A DNA stretch of 64,000 nt from an uncultured Planctomycetales bacterium. GTDB taxonomy: Bacteria > Planctomycetota > Planctomycetia > Pirellulales > S012-138. This document shows, piece by piece, positions 27,100-35,863 of this stretch (its first letter is position 1; every line of letters starts with the position of its first letter). The notes under the pieces were generated by a model. It worked only from the letters and a program-made list of their open reading frames with translations. It had not been told where the DNA came from and searched no databases. A program made the position numbers and the translations under genes. The stretch covers positions 29,301 to 93,300 of the forward strand of contig CALJLD010000075.1 in assembly GCA_937982665.1 (NCBI GenBank), written 5' to 3'.

Positions 27100-29880
27100 A
27101 TGTTCTTTTGTTCCGCGGCACGTGCAAAGGACTCTCAATCCGCGGTTGGAAACTTGCCGCATCGGCATGGATTGAGTTTGGCGATCGTTGGTCTCACACT
27201 CGGCACTCTCGCGCTGGCGTTTTGCACCGCGCCGCTGGAAGCCGATGAGCCGGAAGTTGCGTCGCGGAAGGAACAGGGACAAGACTTCTACTATCGAGTC
27301 CGACTCTCGGATCTGAAGTTCGAGGATCCGTTGCCTGAGTCGATTAGCAAAGAAGCCTACATGTTCGGCGATCGCACCGAGATGTTCACCAGGATCATCT
27401 TGGATCAGCCAGGCACAGGCATCTGCTTGATCAGCAGGCATACGAGCCCGTTTGCATTTCATGTTCACCAGTCAGGCGATGTTACCGGTACGCTCTACTT
27501 TCTCGACGAATACGACATTGAGAAAGGATCCGAATACGCTCTCCGCTTCACCTTGCCCGTGGAGGGACTGACGCAGCAACCGCGCGCCTATCATGAACTC
27601 CGCGCGGACTGGTACCAACTTCTCATGAGCCAGGACATTCCCGGGGCGGCCTGGTTCCGCCTGCAACACATGGAGTCTTTGGCGCTGGCTGGTCAAGATG
27701 TTCGCCAAGAAACGAATAATCGCTTCCGGCGAAGATCATTCGATGACACCTTCGAAATCTTCTCCGGCGGCAGAGCCATTGCCGAAAACCTACAACTCGA
27801 CCGCCAACTGCAAATCACCGGGAGCGACGATCAGCCCTACGATATGCCGCTGGACGAACTCAAAGGCATCACCATTCAGGAGTTTGACTGGGAGGAACTC
27901 AATCAGGGGATAGATCCGCAACTGGATTTGCTTTCGGAATACATTCCGCATGATCAGCATGCCATCTTCTTCCCCAGTTTCTCCGCGATGATCCAACTGG
28001 TCGACAAGTCGGACGAATTGGGCACGCCGGTGATGTTTACCATGGAGCCCCGCGCGGAAGACGCCAAGACCAAAGACCGCTATCAAACACAACTTTGCCT
28101 GGAAGCCAGTCAACTCTCGCGCCTGCTGGGCCCCAGCATCATCAATTCGGTCGCGGTCACCGGATCGGATCCGTATCTGCGCACCGGCAGTGACGTCGCA
28201 ATTCTCTTTGATGCCAAACATCCGACAACGCTGTCGACCTACATCCGCGGGAAACATGCGGCCGCCCTCAAAGCGGACCCCACGGTGAAGGAACTCTCCG
28301 GCGAGATCGAAGGCTTGGCCTACGAAGGCGTCGCCTCGCCCGATCGCACGGTCTGTTCGTTTGTCGCCCGCAGCGGCGATGTGGTGCTCGTCACAAATTC
28401 GCTGGTGCAAGTGCGGCGTTTGGCCGAAGTCCGTTCCGGCAAAGCCACGAAACTGAGCGATCTGCCGGAGTATGCCTTCATGCGGAATCGCTATCCATTG
28501 GGCAGCGGCGATGAAACAGCCTTCTTGATGTTGACGGACGCCACCATTCGTCGCTGGTGCGGACCAAGATGGCGAATCGCCAACAGTCGCCGCACCCGCG
28601 CGGCCGCGCAACTCGCCCAACTCACGGCCGAACTCCAAGACCAGATGCTCGCCAGCGATGACTTCCTGGATCAACTCGAACCCTCCGGCAGCCTGGGTCG
28701 AGTGCTCGCCACCAGCGGCGGTTTGCGTTCGCCCATTCACAATACGTTGGAATTCATGACGCCAATCGCGGAGATCAACTTCACGCACGTTACAAAACAG
28801 GAACACAATTCCTACGTCCGTTGGAGAGACGGCTACGAGCGCAATTGGAGCGGCAACTTTGATCCCATCGCCGTGCGACTCTCCATCACTGACGACAAGC
28901 TCGCAGGCGATGTAACGGTGATGCCGTTGATCGGCAGTTCGGATTTCCGGCAGCTGGCGGAAGAAGTGGATGGCCTGAAACTTGGACCGGACTCCGCTGA
29001 CCGGCATGACCAGGCCATCGTACAGTTTGCCTTGGGAATCGGCCCAGGGCTGCGTCAGCTCGCCCAATGGGTTATCGGTGAACGTGCGTCGGCACTTGGC
29101 GATACCATCACCGCCTACATCGATCGTAATGATGAGTTCCTGGCGCAGATCAAAGACTTGCGCGGCATCAACGAAATTGCCAACGTTGTACCGCCGCTGG
29201 CGATTCGCGCGGAGCTAAAGGAAGAGATTGACGTCGAAGCCCTCGCGCGTGAATTCGGCGGACCGCCCAGCGAAACCAAGACACGAAGGCACGGGGATCA
29301 GGTCATTTACTTGCAAGAAATTGGTAGAACAGAACATATGGAGTTCGCGTTCTTGCCGGGAACACCCGGCGTTCTTGTGATCTCAACAAACGAAGCCACG
29401 ATGAATGCCGCGATTGATCGCGAATTGGCCCGCGCCGCCGGCGAACCCATCCCCACCACCAAGCCGGAGTGGATTGGCGAAAGCATTGGCTTTCAGATTG
29501 ATCAGCAAGGCTGGCGCGTTCTTGACACATTGTTCTATCAGGAAAGCGTTCGCCTGGTCCAAGCACGCTCCTGGGCAAATCTCCCCATCCTCAACGAATG
29601 GAAGACGCGCTATCCGGACCGTGACCCATTGGAAGTGCATCAAGAGATCTGGGGGACGCGGCTGCTCTGCCCCGCAGGCGGAGATTACGTCTGGAATGCG
29701 GACCTGCAAACCATGGAATCAACCGCAACCGGAAACCCTGGACGGATCAAAGAATTCGATTTCGCCGCCATCAGCCCTCTGCGGGGCTTCCGATTGGGTA
29801 ATTTCGGCCTGACTTTGCAGGATGATGGGCTGCGCGCCCGCGCCGAACTGCACATCGCCGCACCGGACGGCCAAGACTGA
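27100..29880 (+). CDS. large secreted hypothetical protein
   Basis: 926 residues. A TGGAGG ribosome site sits just before the ATG at 27100. An internal hydrophobic stretch (about residues 25-45, LSLAIVGLTLGTLALAFC) is a signal peptide or anchor after a polar leader. The rest is soluble, with segments such as LLGPSIINSVAVTGSDPYLR and FEFAFLPG-type beta-rich passages and a C-terminal LRGFRLGNFGLTLQDDGLRA. I do not recognise a family; the layout resembles long planctomycete envelope proteins of unknown role. It may share a transcript with the thioredoxin-like gene 140 bases downstream. Confidence 0.8.
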   Translation: MFFCSAARAKDSQSAVGNLPHRHGLSLAIVGLTLGTLALAFCTAPLEADEPEVASRKEQGQDFYYRVRLSDLKFEDPLPESISKEAYMFGDRTEMFTRIILDQPGTGICLISRHTSPFAFHVHQSGDVTGTLYFLDEYDIEKGSEYALRFTLPVEGLTQQPRAYHELRADWYQLLMSQDIPGAAWFRLQHMESLALAGQDVRQETNNRFRRRSFDDTFEIFSGGRAIAENLQLDRQLQITGSDDQPYDMPLDELKGITIQEFDWEELNQGIDPQLDLLSEYIPHDQHAIFFPSFSAMIQLVDKSDELGTPVMFTMEPRAEDAKTKDRYQTQLCLEASQLSRLLGPSIINSVAVTGSDPYLRTGSDVAILFDAKHPTTLSTYIRGKHAAALKADPTVKELSGEIEGLAYEGVASPDRTVCSFVARSGDVVLVTNSLVQVRRLAEVRSGKATKLSDLPEYAFMRNRYPLGSGDETAFLMLTDATIRRWCGPRWRIANSRRTRAAAQLAQLTAELQDQMLASDDFLDQLEPSGSLGRVLATSGGLRSPIHNTLEFMTPIAEINFTHVTKQEHNSYVRWRDGYERNWSGNFDPIAVRLSITDDKLAGDVTVMPLIGSSDFRQLAEEVDGLKLGPDSADRHDQAIVQFALGIGPGLRQLAQWVIGERASALGDTITAYIDRNDEFLAQIKDLRGINEIANVVPPLAIRAELKEEIDVEALAREFGGPPSETKTRRHGDQVIYLQEIGRTEHMEFAFLPGTPGVLVISTNEATMNAAIDRELARAAGEPIPTTKPEWIGESIGFQIDQQGWRVLDTLFYQESVRLVQARSWANLPILNEWKTRYPDRDPLEVHQEIWGTRLLCPAGGDYVWNADLQTMESTATGNPGRIKEFDFAAISPLRGFRLGNFGLTLQDDGLRARAELHIAAPDGQD

Positions 29881-30019
29881 CCTGTTCTCCGATAGCAGGC
29901 AAATTGTTTGCACTCCGCTCTTCAGCGTGAACAATATAAAGTGGATAGCCTGTTGCGGACTTGAGCGTCACGAGCGACCGTTGTTCAACGTGTGGCTCAA
30001 CTATGTGGGAGAACGGCTG

Positions 30020-30682
30020 ATGACATTCATCACGTGTCTGGGGAGATTCACACTTGCAACTTGCGCTGCGGCGTTGTTGATCGCGGCGTTTGGCGCTGCG
30101 GACGCCCATGCCCAAAAAAGAACCGCCCAAGGCGATAGCGTTTATGCCGCTGAAGACAGGAACAACCAAGAGTTCCTTCACGTCTGGCCGGAGATGCCGG
30201 CGGACGCCAATTTGCCGGAATCCAATTTTCGAGTGCAGGGCGATGATCCCAACCAATTGATGAATCAGCCGCTGCCGAGCCTGGAATTGCAGCGCTTTGC
30301 CAACGATCCTGCCGACCTCAAGGACAAGCTCGTACTGATCGAGTTTTGGCACACTTCCAGCGCTCAGTGCCGCGGTGTCGTAGATCGGCTGAATGAGATT
30401 CATCAAGACTTTGGCGAAGACCTGGCCGTGCTGGCCATCAGCCCGGAAGCGTCCGCCACCGTTGCGCGATTCGCCGGCAACCGCATTCAATACTCCTTAG
30501 GTGTGGACAGCAAAATCCGCATGCAGGAACATGTCGCCGTCAAAAAGCTGCCGCATGTGATTGTTGTCGACAAGTACGGCTATGTTCGCTGGCAGGGTTT
30601 CCCCGGCTTGCGAAACCACAACCTGACGGACGATGTTATCCGCAGCTTGATTGAGACATATTCCGGCAAGATCGGCGATTAG
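30020..30682 (+). CDS. secreted thioredoxin-like (TlpA/AhpC-type) protein with SxxC motif
   Basis: The start at 30020 opens a signal peptide ending near DAHAQ; upstream in-frame codons lack one. 220 residues. The thioredoxin fold is visible: KDKLVLIEFWHTSSAQCRGV, VLAISPEASATV, KKLPHVIVVDKYGYVRWQGFPG with the cis-Pro region. By alignment to FWATWCGPC the active site reads S114-A-Q-C117: the nucleophilic Cys is Ser and only the second Cys remains. It is therefore unlikely to be a normal disulfide reductase. It may act as a peroxiredoxin-like, cofactor-binding or non-catalytic protein. Confidence 0.82.
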   Translation: MTFITCLGRFTLATCAAALLIAAFGAADAHAQKRTAQGDSVYAAEDRNNQEFLHVWPEMPADANLPESNFRVQGDDPNQLMNQPLPSLELQRFANDPADLKDKLVLIEFWHTSSAQCRGVVDRLNEIHQDFGEDLAVLAISPEASATVARFAGNRIQYSLGVDSKIRMQEHVAVKKLPHVIVVDKYGYVRWQGFPGLRNHNLTDDVIRSLIETYSGKIGD

Positions 30683-30746
30683 GATTCGGCATCGCTTGAA
30701 CGGTGCTTTGGGCGATGATGCAAATCGGTTGCCAGCCACTCCCGTC

Positions 30747-30766
30747 ATTCCCGCGCAGGCGGGAAT
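30747..30766. repeat. ATTCCC-N8-GGGAAT element (dRS3-like), copy 1
   Basis: ATTCCC, GCGCAGGC, GGGAAT: a perfect inverted repeat matching the dRS3-type consensus known from Neisseria and seen in many bacteria. Three more copies lie at 63285, 63406 and 63777. Confidence 0.85.
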
Positions 30767-30866
30767 CCAGCGCGCACCGTTGTTCTCTGGTTTCCCGCCC
30801 GAGCTGCAATGACAGAAGTTAGATAACTTCCGCGTTGCAACTGCCACACGAAACAAGTTTGACAAA

Positions 30867-31184
30867 GTGCTTGCTCAAACCGATCTCGCGCTGTGGGTTG
30901 CCGTCCTTGTCGTTGTGATCGCCGTCTCCATATTGTTCTTCGCCAAACGCGCCAAAGGCGATCTCTCCATCGTCATCAACAACGGTGACGTCCGCTTCTC
31001 CGGCGCCATTCCACAAGCCAAACAAGCCACCATTCGTCACTTCCTGATGGACGAAATGCACGTCGACACGCGCGTCACCATCCGCGGTCGCCGCGTTCCA
31101 CAAGGCTGGCGGTTCGCTATTGACGGCCAAATCCCGCTTGGCGATCAGCAACGCATCCGCAATTTCCTGCTGATGACGCTGTAG
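30867..31184 (+). CDS. small membrane-anchored protein (DUF3634-like)
   Basis: 105 residues. One transmembrane helix near the N-terminus (LWVAVLVVVIAVSILFFA) is followed by a small basic/beta domain: LSIVINNGDVRFSGAIPQAK, then TRVTIRGRRVPQGWRFAIDG. It resembles the short DUF3634 family as I remember it. The ATG is preceded by few purines (GTTTGACAAAGTG). It lies 105 bases before serC on the same strand. Function is unknown. Confidence 0.65.
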   Translation: MLAQTDLALWVAVLVVVIAVSILFFAKRAKGDLSIVINNGDVRFSGAIPQAKQATIRHFLMDEMHVDTRVTIRGRRVPQGWRFAIDGQIPLGDQQRIRNFLLMTL

Positions 31185-31288
31185 CCGGAAGTCAGGGCTT
31201 GCGAACCCCACAGCCACGGCGATATTTTCACCAGTAGCCAATTCATCGCCGCCGCGAAGCCCTTCGCCTTTTCTCTTTGAGCAATGCC

Positions 31289-32380
31289 ATGACCAAGCGT
31301 GTCTTCAACTTCTCCGCCGGCCCTGCCGTTCTGCCTGTCCAAGTTCTGGAAGAAGCCCAGCGCGATCTCCTGTCCCTGCCTGGCGTTGGCATTTCGCCGC
31401 TGGAGATCAGTCACCGCTCCAAGTGGTTTGGCGGAGTACTGGAAGAAGCCAGCGCGAATGTCCGCAAGCTGTACAACATCCCCGATGGCTACAGCATCCT
31501 GTTCCTGCAAGGAGGATCACGGCTGCAGTTCTCCATGGTGCCGATGAATCTGTTGCGCGGGACCGGCAAGCCGGCCGATTACCTCGTCACCGGATCGTGG
31601 AGCAGCAAGGCGTTGCCGGAAGCCAGGCTCGAAGGCGAAGTCAACGTTGCCTACGACGGCAAGCCGGACAACTTCTGCAGCGTGCCCACAAGCGATGATC
31701 TCAAGCTTTCCGCGGACGCGGCCTATCTCTATTACACTTCGAACGAGACCATCCAGGGCGTGCAGTTCCAAAGCGAGCCCGGCGATGGCTCCGCGCCGCT
31801 GGTGTGCGATGCTTCCAGCGATATCCTCTCGCGGCCGCTGGACATCACCAAGTACGGCATCCTCTACGCCTGCGCTCAAAAGAACATGGGCCCTGCCGGC
31901 GTCACCATGGTCATCATTCGTGATGACGTAATGAACGCCGCGCCGGACGGCCTGCACTCGATGTTGGATTATCGCGTGCATGCGAAGGACAACTCGCTGG
32001 CAAACACCACGCCGGTGTTTGCCGTCTACATCAGCATGCTCGTCACGCGGTGGTTGCTGAATGACATCGGCGGCCTGGACAAGATGCAGGCACAAAACGA
32101 AGCCAAATCCGCGATGCTCTACGACGTGCTCGACGCGCACCCCGACTTGTTTATCGGTCACGCGGAGCAAGCTTGCCGCTCGCGAATGAATGTGACTTTC
32201 CGCCTGCCGGATGATGAGACGACGCAAAAGTTCCTCGCCGGCGCGGCCGAGCAAGACCTCTGCGAACTCAAAGGCCATCGCTCCGTCGGCGGCATTCGTG
32301 CCTCCATCTACAACGCCATGCCCACAGAAGGTGTCGAAAAACTCCGCGACTTCATGCTGGAGTTCGCCAAGCGTGGGTAA
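31289..32380 (+). CDS. serC: phosphoserine aminotransferase
   Basis: PLP enzyme of serine (and PLP) synthesis. 363 residues from ATG 31289 (MTKRVFNFSAGPAVLP); an upstream TTG is possible but less likely. Family marks: FNFSAGPAVLP, ISHRSKWFGGVLEEA, FLQGGSRLQFSMVPMNLL, YLYYTSNETIQGVQF, CDASSDILSRPLDITKYGILYACAQKNMGPAG with Schiff-base Lys in AQKNMGPAG, and GHRSVGGIRASIYNA. Complete and normal in length. Confidence 0.96.
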   Translation: MTKRVFNFSAGPAVLPVQVLEEAQRDLLSLPGVGISPLEISHRSKWFGGVLEEASANVRKLYNIPDGYSILFLQGGSRLQFSMVPMNLLRGTGKPADYLVTGSWSSKALPEARLEGEVNVAYDGKPDNFCSVPTSDDLKLSADAAYLYYTSNETIQGVQFQSEPGDGSAPLVCDASSDILSRPLDITKYGILYACAQKNMGPAGVTMVIIRDDVMNAAPDGLHSMLDYRVHAKDNSLANTTPVFAVYISMLVTRWLLNDIGGLDKMQAQNEAKSAMLYDVLDAHPDLFIGHAEQACRSRMNVTFRLPDDETTQKFLAGAAEQDLCELKGHRSVGGIRASIYNAMPTEGVEKLRDFMLEFAKRG

Positions 32381-32421
32381 CAGCTAACCTGCTTGCAAAA
32401 TGACGCGGACGATAGACACGT

Positions 32422-32995
32422 TTATTGCTTGTCCGCGGTGTCCGCTTGATCATCTTGCACGATGATGACAATCTCGGCCGACAGCGTCATCATTCTGGCA
32501 GTCCCGGAAATGTTATGCACATAGCGGCGATAAATGCCCGGCTTTGTGCTCGCATCGATGCTGACATTGACCGCGCAGAACGTTGAGAGTCGGCGCGTGA
32601 TTGCGTTGTCCGTTTCGTCAGCGACGTATTCCAAACCGTGCAGTTGTCCGGCGATCCGCTGCCTGTGATCGGCGTTCATGGTGAGCACGATTCCATCGCG
32701 CTCATGGCGGGGCCCGTCGTCGCCCTGGCTTGCGATCTCCTTCGGGACACGGTCATTGGATAGATAGAAAACCGGAACGCGGCCGGTCCCTTTCGCCCAG
32801 CCAAGGGACACAGTCAATTCTTCACCGGGAGCCAGCATCAAAATCGTCGCGGGTACCTTGTCCGCCTCGACGAGTCGTTGTTGCGTTTGCGGCAAGGGCT
32901 CGGAAGTCAGTGCCTCGCCTTGCGTCCACGCCGAACGCCATCAACACGGTAAGTCCCAACAGCAGTCCGATGGCGCTGTGTTTCACTGCCAACAT
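32422..32995 (-). pseudogene. secreted hypothetical protein split by a +1 frameshift
   Basis: The ATG at 32995 has a strong GGGAGG ribosome site (33001-33006) and encodes a clean signal peptide (MLAVKHSAIGLLLGLTVLMA). Its frame then runs into low-quality sequence and stops at 32822. In the +1 frame, after about 32955, the sequence continues as WTQGEALTSEPLPQTQ and on through LMLAPGEELTVSLGW to the stop at 32422. Removing one base near 32935-32945 gives one protein of about 190 residues with a natural signal cleavage near QGEA. It is either a recent mutation, a sequencing error or a programmed shift. The family is unknown. Confidence 0.6.
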
Positions 32996-33154
32996 GTTTT
33001 CCTCCCAGCAAAGTCGAACTACAACGAACGAAGGCAAGGTCACGAGCGATTGCAGATGCTATGACCAAAAAAAACGTTCCACCTGGCTCACTGACCACGT
33101 AGCGTAGACCATCTTAATCCGTCGCGGCAACGCCAATGCATCCAACAAATGGGC

Positions 33155-33413
33155 AGCCCAGTTTGCTCGCCAAACTAGGCGCTGCAAGAGGCCGAAGAAC
33201 ATCATCCGTCAACGCCAACGGTCACTTGGTCGTTGCGCTCAACTCCCCGTCGGCGGAATCTCAAACGGGTAACGGGTAGCCCAGTTTGCTCGTCAAACTG
33301 GGCACAGCAAGAGGCAGAAGGATATCATCCGTCAACGCCAAAAAGCCACTTGGTCGTTGCGCTCAATTTCCCGGCCTGCGGAGTCGCATTCCCTGCGCGC
33401 GCAAACGGGTGGT
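33155..33413 (+). repeat. imperfect tandem pair of about 123-135 bases
   Basis: Unit 1 starts near 33155 and unit 2 near 33278. Both open with GCCCAGTTTGCTCG(C/T)CAAACT(A/G)GGC, which in unit 2 is a perfect hairpin. They continue with AGCAAGAGG-like sequence, ATCATCCGTCAACGCCA and CACTTGGTCGTTGCGCTCAA, and end with CAAACGGGT. Unit 2 has a small insertion near its end. Confidence 0.8.
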
Positions 33414-33560
33414 CATACCAATGGAATTTCCCCCCTTATCACCCCCACCGAGCGCCCCCTGGAATACGGAAATCCATTCCGTGGGCGGATGCAATATGCG
33501 ATTGGGGGATCGCTCCGTCCCAGCGAGATCCAAGTTTTTTTGCAAACGCGCCTTGCCCAG

Positions 33561-33655
33561 TGCGCAGCTTTCGTGGGAATTTGCTCGTTCGCTCTTTGGC
33601 AATCGAACCCAAACTTTGAAACGCTCTGTGCGTGCTGGGCCACGGCCTGGACTCT
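33561..33655 (+). repeat. dispersed intergenic repeat, copy 2
   Basis: Matches 8543-8636 in the same orientation: TGCGCAGCTTTCGTG, TTTGCTCGTTCGCTCTTTGG and GAACCCAAACTTTGAAACGC are shared, then GCGTGCTGGGCC. Both lie downstream of a CCAAG(A/T)TTTT segment. Confidence 0.8.
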
Positions 33656-33717
33656 CGCCACATGGCGACGCGATTTGTTGCGCGTTGAATTGAATATTCT
33701 CGCGAGTTTTTCGGCGG

Positions 33718-34536
33718 CTACATCGCTGACATGGCAAGCTGCTTCAGGCCGTTGAGGACGTAGAGCACAGAGTCCAGCGGCACATCGCGCCAGGCTTTGG
33801 ACTTGTGGCGGAGGACAGAAAGCTTCAGCATCTCAACAGCTTCGGCCATATCGACCGGCAACTCCGGCATGTCCTCAAACGGAGGCGGGGCGGTCACTTC
33901 TCCGCGCTGTGCGGCGATTTCCATCTCGTCGTCGGCTTCGGTCCCGCCTGTTCTTCGCTCGGCGTCGGACCGGGGCGAGCTTTCTTCGCCGAAGTCCGGC
34001 CCTTCGTCCAGATTGGGACCGATGATGTCTGCCAGGAACTCTTCGGCGGCGCTGGGGGCAGCGCTTTCACCGCCAGCCGCATCTTCGTCAAACTCCGCAG
34101 CTGGCTCATCCTCAGCCATGTCTTTCTTCTTGCCGCCGGTTGCTTCCAATCGTTGCTCGCGCATCTTCTGCACGGACCAGCCGCTGTGCACCGCGCCTTC
34201 GAGCCACATCTCGGCATCGTGCCAATCGAGGGCCGCTTGAAAGTGGCTCCAATACAAACCTGAGTATGAGTCGCGATCTTCCTGGAACTTGACGAAGACT
34301 CTGCGAAGACGACCGGCATGTTGACCGCTGACTCCGCCCACGCGGCGGCTCCAGGCTTCGTCCGAGTAGTCAGCCGCGTCCGCACCGCTTTCGATCAGTG
34401 CTTCTCGCCACTGGTGAATGATCTTCCCCTTCTCCCAGTTGGTAACACTGATGAGATGAGCCCAACGCTGCTCGTACGAGGAACTCGCCTGATCCACGCT
34501 GGCTTGATCTGTTGATTGCTGATCGACCGCACTCAT
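33718..34536 (-). CDS. hypothetical protein with acidic C-terminal half
   Basis: 272 residues from MSAVDQQ (an upstream ATG seven codons earlier is possible). The N-terminal 120 residues are helical and resemble DUF3102/ParB-like 'WEKGKIIHQWREAL ... HAGRLRRVFVKF ... HFQAALDWHDAEMWLE' patterns that often bind DNA. Residues about 135-220 are acidic and low in complexity (Glu/Asp/Ala rich). The last 50 residues are again ordered (MAEAVEMLKLSVLRHKSKAW). No signal peptide, so it is cytoplasmic. I do not recognise an exact family; DNA binding is a guess. Confidence 0.65.
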   Translation of the reverse strand: MSAVDQQSTDQASVDQASSSYEQRWAHLISVTNWEKGKIIHQWREALIESGADAADYSDEAWSRRVGGVSGQHAGRLRRVFVKFQEDRDSYSGLYWSHFQAALDWHDAEMWLEGAVHSGWSVQKMREQRLEATGGKKKDMAEDEPAAEFDEDAAGGESAAPSAAEEFLADIIGPNLDEGPDFGEESSPRSDAERRTGGTEADDEMEIAAQRGEVTAPPPFEDMPELPVDMAEAVEMLKLSVLRHKSKAWRDVPLDSVLYVLNGLKQLAMSAM

Positions 34537-35365
34537 TTCGGACCTCAAAATCTGCACTTCCGTTCTTGGGAGTTCCCGGCAATGGGGAAAAGATCAACGC
34601 CACCTGCACGCTAGCGCGAGCATGGCCGCTGCGCCGCAGCCCGCATGGTCACCTCTGCGCTCATCCACCGCCGTGCAAGCCTGGCGATTGCCAGTTAGGA
34701 TTCGCGCAACTCATGAGGGTGACGTGCAACATGCCCACGCCAGCGTGGAGATGGCGTCAAGCAAACGGCGCGGTGGCTGGCAGGCGAACGCCTCTCGGCC
34801 AAGCGTGCCATCTGCTGAGGGGAGATTGTCTCATGCCGTGGCTAGTGTTCGGAGCGGAAAAGCGCGAATTGAATGCTGACAGGTCGGCTACGGCCGGGAA
34901 CTTGCTTTCAGCCCAGTGGATTTTCAAGAAAAGCGCGGAGATTGCGGGGGCAGCCCTTGGGGAAAAGTTGTTGGCTGTATGTTGGTAAAGGTGTGAGCAA
35001 CCGCGGCTTGTGCGTGAAGATTTTTGACACGGAGGCGGAATTGAAGCGGATTGGGGTTGCTTTGTAGTTTTGCACTTTCGGCCAACGGGACGTGCCAGCA
35101 CACGTCCAACACGGCGAAGCCTTCATCTTGACCCGTTTCCGTGAATTGGTCTAAGTTTTGGCACGCCAATCGCAATGCCGTGCGGCGCTGCTGCGGCTCG
35201 AATTCCTGAAGACCCATTGCAGGAGTTCGCTTGCCGCGACCAGATTGGGGTGCGTAGCTTTTGCCGCGCATCCGCGATTTCGGAATGAATCGACCCATGA
35301 CTCGCCGCGACAAGATGTTGCGGCCGGCCGCCCGCAAACGGCCAACAGGGAGGGAACCCAACGCT
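34537..35365. other. region without a confident gene
   Basis: 829 bases between divergent genes. The only frame with some protein-like character is the low-confidence minus-strand one at 34924-35298. A CGCTAGCG-type palindrome lies near 34609. I see no RNA gene. Confidence 0.5.
34924..35298 (-). CDS. uncertain small open frame
   Basis: A 124-codon frame from ATG 35298 (MGRFIPKSRMRGKSYAPQSG). The middle (QNLDQFTETGQDEGFAVLDV) reads like protein, while the C-terminal part looks random. No family and no clear ribosome site. It may be a decayed gene or a chance frame. Confidence 0.2.
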   Translation of the reverse strand: MGRFIPKSRMRGKSYAPQSGRGKRTPAMGLQEFEPQQRRTALRLACQNLDQFTETGQDEGFAVLDVCWHVPLAESAKLQSNPNPLQFRLRVKNLHAQAAVAHTFTNIQPTTFPQGLPPQSPRFS

Positions 35366-35650
35366 ATGCTGACCATGCCGCTTCCCGGCATGTTCTGGAC
35401 GCTGTTTGCGATCCAGGCCGCCGGTTTGTCGCTTGCCCTAATCACCCGCATGAGCGAAGGCACTCAGGTGCATCGCCTGCTGCAACCGCTGTTCTTCGTG
35501 TTCTACTTTGTTTCAGGAAGCTGTGCAGTCTTCTCCTTTTGGTGGGGAGCAACCACAGGCATCCTGCACGGCGTGGCATTGGCCGTGATGACCGTGGCCG
35601 CGATCTTTGATTCGCGATTGCCGCGACCGGATGCCGAGCCCATGTGGTAA
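35366..35650 (+). CDS. small multi-pass membrane protein
   Basis: 94 residues from MLTMPLPGMFW. Three hydrophobic segments: FWTLFAIQAAGLSLALITRM, LLQPLFFVFYFVSGSCAVFSF and HGVALAVMTVAAIFD. The frame extends 35 codons upstream, but that part is Arg/Pro-rich and unlikely. No family recognised; role unknown. Confidence 0.6.
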   Translation: MLTMPLPGMFWTLFAIQAAGLSLALITRMSEGTQVHRLLQPLFFVFYFVSGSCAVFSFWWGATTGILHGVALAVMTVAAIFDSRLPRPDAEPMW

Positions 35651-35863
35651 GGCTGCGGAATTGTAAGGCTGCAGAATGCTCGAGCAATATTTGCGCTGCG
35701 GCGTGAACTCACGCGCTTGGCGAGATCATCTCGTAAATGCTCGCTTGTCCGTCCGCGATTTGTGTTGCGAGCGACCTTCGTTAGTTGTCTGCTCTTGAGC
35801 CTGAGGGCGTTTCGCGGATGATGAAGGAAACCCTTCGCACTCCGCATTCCCGGAAGAGTGTTC

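Larger units (their letters stand above)
32996..33717. other. gene-free repeat-bearing stretch
   Basis: No gene found. It holds a tandem pair (about 33155-33413) and copy 2 of the dispersed repeat shared with 8543-8636. Short frames here run through the repeats in several frames and look non-coding. Confidence 0.6.

Noticed and set aside
29908..29940. TTGCAC and TATAAA as a sigma-70 type promoter before the thioredoxin-like gene
   Set aside because: The spacing is 21 bases, and planctomycete promoter consensus is not well enough known to support the call.
33155..33413. Possible CRISPR array
   Set aside because: Only two long imperfect units, no short spacers, no cas genes.
34512..34988. 158-codon plus-strand frame in the gap after the hypothetical gene
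   Set aside because: Cys/Trp/Arg-rich random composition, overlaps the 5' end of the minus-strand gene, no ribosome site.
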